A stretch of 5,948 nucleotides of DNA from an uncultured Eubacteriales bacterium (GTDB lineage Bacteria > Bacillota_A > Clostridia > Christensenellales > Aristaeellaceae), in assembly GCA_902795555.1 (NCBI GenBank), contig CADBLV010000414.1, positions 1 to 5,948 on the forward strand. The letters are read 5' to 3'. Shown here piece by piece: positions 1 through 5,393 of this stretch; within the stretch, counting starts at the first letter, position 1; each line of letters opens with the position of its first letter. The position numbers and the translations under genes are program-made. A model generated the notes under the pieces. The model made no database searches, had not been told where the DNA came from, and saw nothing but the letters and a program-made list of their open reading frames with translations.

Positions 1-752
1 CCGCCCATCTGCAAAACAGATCCGGTCATCATCGCTGAAGCATCCGATAGCAGATAAATGATTTCCTCCGTATAGTCGCTCGGTACGCAAAGCCGTCCCA
101 TGGGGATCTGTTTTGCTGCTTCCTCAAAATATTTGTCAACATCCTCCTCCATGGATTCCCTTAATGCAATCTCACCTTCCGTAAGCGTCCATCCCATGGT
201 CAGATAGTTGCAGCGGATCTGCTCCTCCGCATAGTTCTTGGCAATATGCTGCATCAGGGTGACCATCGCGCCTTTTGAGCAGGCATAGGCCGCTCGGTCC
301 TTTTCTCCTCCCCACGCATGCGGGGATCCCATCAGAATGATGCTTCCCCCTCCGCTTTGCCGCATGCATTGAATCGCGTACTGGCAGCAGAAAAAAGCCG
401 CGCGGAAATTCACGTTCATCACCCGGTCAAACAGGTCCACGGAACAGGTATCCAGCGGCGATACCGGCGTAATGCCGGCATAATTGACAAAACCGTCCAC
501 TTTTCCGAAGATGCGCATCGCTTCGTCAAACAGTTTTTTGCAGTTCAGCGTGTTGGAAACATCCGTTCGCACAAAACAGATCTTCCCGGGAAAGCCGCCG
601 GTCGCCTCGATAATCTGATTGGCTTTTTGTTCATTTCTTCCGCCGAAAACAACGTTCGCGCCTTCGCTCACGCACTTTTCCGTCACTTCCAGCCCGACGC
701 CGCTTGTTCCTCCGGAAATCACAATCACCTTTCCGGCAATATCAAGATTCAT
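1..752 (-). CDS. SDR-family oxidoreductase (3' partial; possible PtmA-like)
   Basis: Translating from ATG at 752 gives 250 codons open to the window edge, a nearly complete classical short-chain dehydrogenase/reductase that oxidises or reduces a hydroxyl or keto group with NAD(P). Visible motifs: the cofactor loop SGGTSGVG (13-20, usually TGGxxGIG), Arg39 after the second strand, which favours NADP(H), TDV with Asp64, NYAG (90-93, usually NNAG), Asn115 in NVNF, catalytic Ser143 in MGSP, and Tyr156 and Lys160 in YACSK with the normal 13-residue Ser-Tyr spacing. The end, MTGSVLQMGG, matches the final strand of the family (TGxxxxxDGG), so probably only a few residues are missing. The conserved PG after the active site reads TMGW (185-188). 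GGGGGAG six bases before the ATG and the 11-base overlap with the ATP-grasp gene support this start and translational coupling. In Campylobacter an SDR, PtmA, belongs to the legionaminic acid locus, so a PtmA-like role is plausible; a tailoring ketoreductase is the alternative. Confidence 0.9.
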   Translation of the reverse strand, partial: MNLDIAGKVIVISGGTSGVGLEVTEKCVSEGANVVFGGRNEQKANQIIEATGGFPGKICFVRTDVSNTLNCKKLFDEAMRIFGKVDGFVNYAGITPVSPLDTCSVDLFDRVMNVNFRAAFFCCQYAIQCMRQSGGGSIILMGSPHAWGGEKDRAAYACSKGAMVTLMQHIAKNYAEEQIRCNYLTMGWTLTEGEIALRESMEEDVDKYFEEAAKQIPMGRLCVPSDYTEEIIYLLSDASAMMTGSVLQMG

Positions 753-2046
753 CGAGAACTCCCCCAATATACTTTTCCGCTTCAACAAACGGCAGGATCA
801 TGTCATTTCCATGGATATCGAAGACATGCACCTTTTCGATGCAATTCTTCAGTGCCTTTGCAAGTTCCTTCTCGGAATCGCAAATAATGTACAGCCGTGT
901 CAACACCTGTCTCTCCGTCCCGACGCTTTCGCCTGCAACTTCGTCGCCTTCGCGGAGTCGCTGCACGCTGTAATGCACATACGGCAGCCTTGTGATTTCC
1001 TCAAGGCCTTCAATCTTCCCGATCACGCCTTCACGCAGCAGGAACCACAGTGTCGATGCATATTTCCCCCTGAAGGCAGGATCGTCTGCCTTCTTTAAAT
1101 CCAGATTCCCCTGGGAACCGGTCAGTGCGAACCGGATCAGCATCTCCCGCTGATCAAATCCGTTGATATCTTTGATCAGAAGATGCGGCGCTTCCCCCTG
1201 AAACCGGAAGCCGGGATCATAAACATAAAACTCATCATCCTCAACAAAGGCCGCGATCAGCAGCACACCGTCCCGGATTCCGAGGTCCGCAAACATCTTC
1301 TCAAATCTTTCACGGTATTTCCTGTTGAATGTTTCCAGGTATTTGGACGGATAAATGCTCATCGTGTTCACCCTGCTGAATCCGTCCTGCAAATGCGTCG
1401 TATACCGGTCAAAGATGCAGGATAAACTGCATTCTCCATCCTTGAATGTAAAATACATGCCGATATCGTCGCAGTCCATGTATTTTTCAACGATAAACCG
1501 CTTCTGCTTCGAATGATCCAGCGCCTTTCGGATGGCTGCCGGCATATCTTCGCTGTGATGAACCAGCGACATTCCGACGCCGCCGCCGTTGTCGACGGGC
1601 TTCACCATCACCGGATAACGGACCGGATCTTTGCCCGCATATGTTCCGTCGTCGTTGAACCGGTATTCGGGAATCCCTTTGATCCCGAATTTTTCGCAGG
1701 TTGTCTTGAACTTGTCCTTTGCGGAAAGAACGCTGACGATCTTTTCCGTTGCATAGCAGGGAAACCCGACAGCCTCGCACACTCTGCTGTAGGCAGGCAC
1801 AAGAATATCTGCAACACCGACCAGCACGCCATCTATGCCTTCGTCGTGGATGTAACGAACCCATACGTCCGTCTCCATGCCTTCATAGTCGTGGGCTTTC
1901 CATGCGAACTTCTTTGCCGGATCTGTTTTTCTTGCGGAAGAAACAATCGTTCGGATCCCCATTTCGTTGGCAATCTGAACCAGCGGCACCGTTTCCGGAT
2001 TGCCGCCCAGAATTAACAGTTTCTTTCCTTCAAATGGCTTCTCCAT
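742..2046 (-). CDS. ATP-grasp domain protein (carbamoyl-phosphate-synthase/biotin-carboxylase-like fold)
   Basis: This 434-residue cytoplasmic protein has the layout of an ATP-grasp carboxylate-amine or carboxylate-thiol ligase, which activates a carboxylate as an acyl phosphate. Residues 8-100 form an N-terminal Rossmann-like pre-ATP-grasp domain (KKLLILGGNPETVPLV, 8-23). The ATP-grasp fold covers about 105-310: SAKDKFK (108-114), YPVMVKP with Lys149, the glycine-rich loop DNGGGVGMS (152-160), and FIVEKYM with Glu187. The usual metal-binding ExNxR signature is replaced by YDPGFRFQG (276-284), keeping Arg281 but with Asp277 for Glu and Gly279 for Asn. Residues about 355-434 resemble the C-terminal domain of biotin-carboxylase-like enzymes. 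Similar proteins are common in bacterial surface polysaccharide loci, mostly uncharacterised. The substrate is unknown; an amino acid or amide added to a sugar is one possibility. An in-frame stop at 2053-2055 makes the ATG at 2046 the first possible start. The 3' end overlaps the SDR gene by 11 bases. Confidence 0.85.
   Translation of the reverse strand: MEKPFEGKKLLILGGNPETVPLVQIANEMGIRTIVSSARKTDPAKKFAWKAHDYEGMETDVWVRYIHDEGIDGVLVGVADILVPAYSRVCEAVGFPCYATEKIVSVLSAKDKFKTTCEKFGIKGIPEYRFNDDGTYAGKDPVRYPVMVKPVDNGGGVGMSLVHHSEDMPAAIRKALDHSKQKRFIVEKYMDCDDIGMYFTFKDGECSLSCIFDRYTTHLQDGFSRVNTMSIYPSKYLETFNRKYRERFEKMFADLGIRDGVLLIAAFVEDDEFYVYDPGFRFQGEAPHLLIKDINGFDQREMLIRFALTGSQGNLDLKKADDPAFRGKYASTLWFLLREGVIGKIEGLEEITRLPYVHYSVQRLREGDEVAGESVGTERQVLTRLYIICDSEKELAKALKNCIEKVHVFDIHGNDMILPFVEAEKYIGGVLDES
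759..765 (-). promoter_or_regulatory. Ribosome binding site of the SDR gene
   Basis: GGGGGAG reads on the minus strand six bases before the ATG at 752. It lies inside the last codons of the ATP-grasp gene and fixes the SDR start despite the 11-base gene overlap. Confidence 0.75.
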
Positions 2047-2110
2047 CTTTTTTCACCATGCCTTATAGCTCAGTTTTCTCTCCCTATGAAGAAATAGGAT
2101 ATGTTTCACA
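2047..2110 (-). other. 64-base intergenic gap with a weak promoter-like pair
   Basis: This is the only sizeable gap between genes. On the minus strand it holds TTCATA (2085-2090) and TATAAG (2062-2067) separated by 17 bases, matching 4 of 6 and 5 of 6 positions of the sigma-70-type consensus. A start about seven bases downstream would leave only a very short leader before the ATG at 2046 and would begin within or next to its GGTGA site, which weakens the case. A 5-bp inverted repeat (2083-2087 with 2094-2098) has a 6-base loop and no following U-tract, so it is not a convincing terminator. Read-through from the glycosyltransferase gene is the default reading. Confidence 0.25.
2053..2057 (-). 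promoter_or_regulatory. Ribosome binding site of the ATP-grasp gene
   Basis: GGTGA lies six bases before the ATG at 2046 and matches the 3' half of the full AAGGAGGTGA consensus. It is weaker than the other sites in the window. No in-frame start exists upstream because of a TGA at 2053-2055, so this ATG is favoured over internal ones. Confidence 0.5.
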
Positions 2111-3313
2111 TCATTCGTTACCCTTGTACAGGTAATATTGGATTAGTTCTTGTTTTTCCCCGTCAATCGGATTCATCGTCAGTATTTTTTCTTCAGGAAC
2201 ACCGTAATGGATAAGACGTTTTTTTGCTTCAACGGCATACTGGCCGTCCACCGCCGCGATCAGGAGATAATCAAATTCCTTCTCTGTAATACTCTCAACC
2301 GGATCCACATCAAGGCAGCATCTTCTGTATTCCCGGTAATCGTCGTCGATCCAGCCGGCCAGTGCACATCGTTTGTCCTTCATGATGCCGGAAACAATCA
2401 TCTGCCCGAAGGCGCCTGCGCTGAAAATGACCGTTCTTTTACCGAAATACTTCCCGTCGAACGATTCATATATTCCCGGAATATTCAGGGCCCCGGAGCG
2501 AATAATGCAGCTCGCCAGAACGTAATCCTCAACCTGGCTTTTCCATTGTTCGTCTTCCTTCACCGAAATCATGTATTCATACAGCGACTTCAGCTTCGTT
2601 CTCCGGGATGCGTCATCCATGCCCGGCCTCAGCAACGATTCCTCATCCTGCCGGAAGTAGTATTCTGTGCAGTCGTTGATGACGACAGTCCTGCTTTTCA
2701 GGATCGCCGGATAGCTGACCGCCGCGTCCTCTCCGATCCAAAGGCTGTCATCTGCCTTCATCTGACAGTCATAAAGGATTTCCTTCCTGAACATCTTATT
2801 CCAGAGAAAAGGAGAAAGCAGCGAGCGGAAAAAAGCGCCTTCCGAGATCATGCCCGAAAAAAGTCTCTTCAGTTTCTCTCCGCTGTATACGCCGATCATT
2901 GCGTTGTTCAGAATTTCGGCTTTCTGCTCAAAAAGCGTTCTCGTCCATCCGGAGATCGCGATATCCGCGTTTGCCCCGGAAAGGCTTTCAGCCATTCTCT
3001 GTATATACCCTGTACCGATCCAGTCGTCCCCGTCCACATAGCACACCAAATCCCCAGTCGCCGCCTCCAGTCCGGTTTTCCGGGCGGCAACCGTGCCCTC
3101 ATGTTTCTTGTGAACGACTTTGATGCGGGAGTCCTTGCTGGCGTATAAATCGCAGATGGCCGGACTTTTATCTGTCGACCCGTCGTCAACCAGGATAATC
3201 TCAATATTCCGGTAGGATTGATTGAGTATGCTTTCAATACAGGTTCCCGCATATCTTTCCGTTGTGTAAATCGGAACAATCACACTAACCAACGGGTTAT
3301 TCGGGTTGCTCAT
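2111..3313 (-). CDS. Family 2 glycosyltransferase with C-terminal Rossmann-like domain
   Basis: This 400-residue protein is a two-domain glycosyltransferase. Residues about 8-225 are a GT-A (GT2) domain that should transfer a sugar from a nucleotide donor to a glycan, lipid or protein acceptor at the cytoplasmic face. It shows VSVIVPIY (9-16), ILVDDGSTD (40-48), the AARKTGLEAATGD segment (76-88), the metal-binding DGDDW (94-98), and GEDAA (194-198), where the acidic pair normally holds the catalytic base. Residues about 290-385 look like a small Rossmann domain: RTVIFSAGAFGQ (293-304, a loose GxGxxG), AGWIDDD (319-325), FDYLLIAAV (347-355) and YGVPEEKIL (370-378). Such domains occur in PglD-like and sugar-modifying proteins, but a catalytic role here is unproven. 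No transmembrane segment or signal peptide is visible. The gene starts 14 bases after the synthase stop with AGGAGA seven bases upstream. Donor and acceptor cannot be assigned; membership of the surface glycan operon is the best clue. Confidence 0.9.
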   Translation of the reverse strand: MSNPNNPLVSVIVPIYTTERYAGTCIESILNQSYRNIEIILVDDGSTDKSPAICDLYASKDSRIKVVHKKHEGTVAARKTGLEAATGDLVCYVDGDDWIGTGYIQRMAESLSGANADIAISGWTRTLFEQKAEILNNAMIGVYSGEKLKRLFSGMISEGAFFRSLLSPFLWNKMFRKEILYDCQMKADDSLWIGEDAAVSYPAILKSRTVVINDCTEYYFRQDEESLLRPGMDDASRRTKLKSLYEYMISVKEDEQWKSQVEDYVLASCIIRSGALNIPGIYESFDGKYFGKRTVIFSAGAFGQMIVSGIMKDKRCALAGWIDDDYREYRRCCLDVDPVESITEKEFDYLLIAAVDGQYAVEAKKRLIHYGVPEEKILTMNPIDGEKQELIQYYLYKGNE

Positions 3314-3320
3314 ATCTCAG

Positions 3321-3326
3321 TCTCCT
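3321..3326 (-). promoter_or_regulatory. Ribosome binding site of the glycosyltransferase gene
   Basis: AGGAGA sits seven bases before the ATG at 3313, within the 14-base spacer after the synthase stop codon. It supports this start over the internal methionines. Confidence 0.75.
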
Positions 3327-3327
3327 A

Positions 3328-4338
3328 TCACAGCTCGATCTTTTCGTCATAGCAGAAATCACGCACGGCTTTCGTTCCGCACACCTGATCCCAAAGCATC
3401 GGCGAAATCCCGTCTCCAGGTCTCTTGCAGGCCAGGTTCTCTTCGCAGAGTATTTCGCCTTTCCGAATGTCCCGTGCCGCCACGATGCTCTTCCGGGCAA
3501 TCGGCATATTCTCTATTTCCGAAGCGCTGGGCGTCTTTATACCGGTTCCCATGGCTTCTTCGATATTCCGGATGCCGGAAACAAGCGCCTTCAGTTCATG
3601 CGGTTCAATGCTGGCCACCTGATCTGGACCTTCCATATTCCTGTCCAGCGTGAAATGCTTCTCGATCACTGTTGCGCCCATAGCCACCGCAGCCAGGGAA
3701 ACTTCAATACCAAGTGTATGATCTGAATATCCGACCTTCCGGCCGAATTCATTCTGCAGTGTCAGCATTGCGCGCAGATTCGCGTCCCGGTACGGCGTCG
3801 GATACTGCGTGTTGCATTGCATCAGCGTGATTTCCCCGGCGCCCTCCCGGTCCAGCACAGCCAGTGCGTCCCGCACTTCCTCCAGCCTGCACATCCCGGT
3901 GGACATAATGATCGGCTCCCCGTAATGCGCAACATGGCGCAGCAGCGGCAGATTTGTCACTTCGCCCGAAGGAATTTTCCAGGATTTCTGTCCCAGGGAT
4001 TTCAGGAAAATCGCGCTTTCAATGTCGAAAGACGTAGATAAAAACTGAATCCCGTTGTCCTTGCAGCATTGCAGCAGTTCCGGATAATCCTCCCACTGCA
4101 GGTTCAGCTTCCGGGCCATATCGATCTGGCTTTCTTCTCCGCCTTCGTCATGGGTGTTCTTTTTCTGATAATCTGCCTTTACGGCAAAAATGGAGATGGT
4201 CTTCTCCGGAAGACCGGTCTGAAATTTAACAATGTCTGCTCCGGCCTTTGCCGCCGCCTCCACCATTCTTTTGGCAATTTCAATGCTCCCGTTGTAATTC
4301 ACGCCGGCTTCGGCAATAATCACCGTGTGCTGTTTCAT
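3328..4338 (-). CDS. neuB: NeuB/LegI-family nonulosonate (sialic acid-type) synthase
   Basis: This 336-residue enzyme of the NeuB family condenses phosphoenolpyruvate with an N-acylated six-carbon amino sugar to give a nine-carbon nonulosonic acid. Residues about 5-265 form the TIM barrel: IAEAGVNYNGS (8-18, with the family glutamate at Glu10), ADIVKFQT (34-41), STSFD (101-105), KIPSGE (121-126), MSTGMC (145-150), QCNTQYP (174-180), and the metal-binding histidines in YSDHTLG (His207) and IEKHFTLD (His228). Residues about 280-336 are the C-terminal SAF (antifreeze-like) domain, which lends an arginine to the neighbouring active site; KRPGDGISP supplies Arg306. Length and layout are normal. 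The substrate is inferred: LegC and PtmE beside it favour 2,4-diacetamido-trideoxy-mannose and thus N,N'-diacetyllegionaminate (LegI), over N-acetylneuraminate or pseudaminate. Position 240 is Gln in GPDQ, where many relatives have GPDH, and position 15 is Tyr where NHNG or NHEG is common. ATG start with GGAGGGG seven bases upstream; 4-base overlap with the preceding gene. Confidence 0.93.
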   Translation of the reverse strand: MKQHTVIIAEAGVNYNGSIEIAKRMVEAAAKAGADIVKFQTGLPEKTISIFAVKADYQKKNTHDEGGEESQIDMARKLNLQWEDYPELLQCCKDNGIQFLSTSFDIESAIFLKSLGQKSWKIPSGEVTNLPLLRHVAHYGEPIIMSTGMCRLEEVRDALAVLDREGAGEITLMQCNTQYPTPYRDANLRAMLTLQNEFGRKVGYSDHTLGIEVSLAAVAMGATVIEKHFTLDRNMEGPDQVASIEPHELKALVSGIRNIEEAMGTGIKTPSASEIENMPIARKSIVAARDIRKGEILCEENLACKRPGDGISPMLWDQVCGTKAVRDFCYDEKIEL

Positions 4339-5393
4339 GTCCGTTCCCCTCCGAATAGTTTCTCCCGCATTTTTTCAAGTTCACCCATCTGGCCCATGTC
4401 CATCCAGTCGCCTTCGGGAATCGGGAACGCAGCCACCCGTTTCCCCTTCTTTCTTTCCATTTCCACCACGTCCGGGAATCCAATCGCAACGCCGTCTTCC
4501 ATATCGTCAATTACTTCAGGTTCAACGATGTACATTCCGGTATTCGTCAGGAAAGACAGCCTCGGCTTTTCTTCCATGCTTTCGATAATCCCGTTTTTGC
4601 CCATCTCAACAATGCCGTATGGAACCGTCAGATTTTTGTAGGCGCACACCATTGTAATCACGTTATGATTCTCTTTGTGAAACTTCAGCATGCTTTCATA
4701 ATTGGCGGTCAGCAACGCGTCGCAGTTTGCAAAGAAGAAAGTGTCCTGAAATCTGCCCCGCAGGAATGTCAGGCCGCCCCCGGTCCCCAGGGGCCTTTCC
4801 TCGTCATACCAGGTAATGTTGTAACGCTCCTCGTTTTCCGTAAAGTAGGCCTTCATGAGTTCCCTTTTGTAGTTGACAATGATGTGGAACTCGTTGCAGT
4901 CGTAGGAACGATATTCCCGCATGATATGTTCAATGATCGGTATGTCGCCCACCGGAATCAGCGGTTTCGGAAGCACCTTTGTAAAAGGATCCAGCCGGGT
5001 TCCCCGGCCTCCGGCATTGATTACCACCGGAATGTTCAGCGCGTTCCTGTTTTTGATTTCATGGCCGTCTCCTGTATATACGCCGATGATCCGGCCATCC
5101 TCGTCCACAAGCGGAATCACGACATAGTTCTTCTTGTGGTACAGGGATACGGCTTCTTCGTCGCTCCGTGCGACTTTCGGGTTCCGGTTTGCCGCCGCTG
5201 CCGCCATCCCCAACATGCTTCCGCCGGCAAGAAGATAGCGCCGGATGTCTCCGTCCGTTATGCAGCCGGTCAGGCGTCCGTCGTGATCCACCAGAAACAG
5301 GATGCCGTAGGAGTTTTGGTCAATCTCCCGCATGGCTTCCGATACGGTCAGCATCTCGCTGCCGATAAACTTTTGCAGCTCCAGATTATCCAT
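4335..5393 (-). CDS. ptmE: PtmE-like sugar-1-phosphate nucleotidyltransferase with N-terminal CBS pair
   Basis: This 352-residue cytoplasmic protein is predicted to join a nucleoside triphosphate to a sugar 1-phosphate. Residues about 8-115 form two CBS repeats (ITDGDIRR at 45-52 ends the first; VIPLVDEDGRIIGVYT closes the second), a module that usually binds adenine nucleotides and regulates the attached enzyme. The catalytic GT-A-like domain fills 121-352. It has the nucleotide-binding AGGRGTRL (127-134), PKP with Lys143, PLGTGGGL (201-208), NCD at 223-225 where Asp225 should bind metal (NGD is more usual), EEKP (274-277), NTGMYIV and a closing DWMDMG (329-334). The CBS-nucleotidyltransferase arrangement matches Campylobacter PtmE, the glucosamine-1-phosphate guanylyltransferase of the GDP-based legionaminic acid pathway, and the neighbours LegC and NeuB agree. 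GTP use cannot be read from sequence by eye; UTP or CTP is possible. The start at 5393 has GAGGAG eight bases upstream and overlaps the aminotransferase. Its TGA overlaps the next ATG. Confidence 0.87.
   Translation of the reverse strand: MDNLELQKFIGSEMLTVSEAMREIDQNSYGILFLVDHDGRLTGCITDGDIRRYLLAGGSMLGMAAAAANRNPKVARSDEEAVSLYHKKNYVVIPLVDEDGRIIGVYTGDGHEIKNRNALNIPVVINAGGRGTRLDPFTKVLPKPLIPVGDIPIIEHIMREYRSYDCNEFHIIVNYKRELMKAYFTENEERYNITWYDEERPLGTGGGLTFLRGRFQDTFFFANCDALLTANYESMLKFHKENHNVITMVCAYKNLTVPYGIVEMGKNGIIESMEEKPRLSFLTNTGMYIVEPEVIDDMEDGVAIGFPDVVEMERKKGKRVAAFPIPEGDWMDMGQMGELEKMREKLFGGERT
4346..4352 (-). promoter_or_regulatory. Ribosome binding site of the nonulosonate synthase gene
   Basis: GGAGGGG lies seven bases before the ATG at 4338, inside the last codons of the nucleotidyltransferase gene (its GlyGlyGluArg tail). 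Together with the ATGA stop-start overlap it indicates coupled translation. Confidence 0.8.

Noticed and set aside
318..887. Plus-strand open frame of 189 codons, with further overlapping plus-strand frames up to 1098
   Set aside because: Antisense to the SDR and ATP-grasp genes, which carry complete family motifs. The plus-strand translations show nothing recognisable.
2059..2076. tRNA-like D-arm string TAGCTCAGT on the plus strand in the intergenic gap
   Set aside because: The GG of the D-loop, the anticodon arm and the T-loop consensus are all absent downstream, and no acceptor stem pairs. It is a chance match.
2083..2098. Inverted repeat CCTAT/ATAGG as a possible terminator
   Set aside because: The stem is only 5 bp and AT-rich, the loop is 6 bases, and no run of U follows on the minus-strand transcript.
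2150..3148. Long open frame of 332 codons on the plus strand
   Set aside because: It lies wholly antisense to the glycosyltransferase, whose motifs are unmistakable. Its translation shows no recognisable domain and is rich in Arg, His, Phe and Pro, as expected for a mirror frame.
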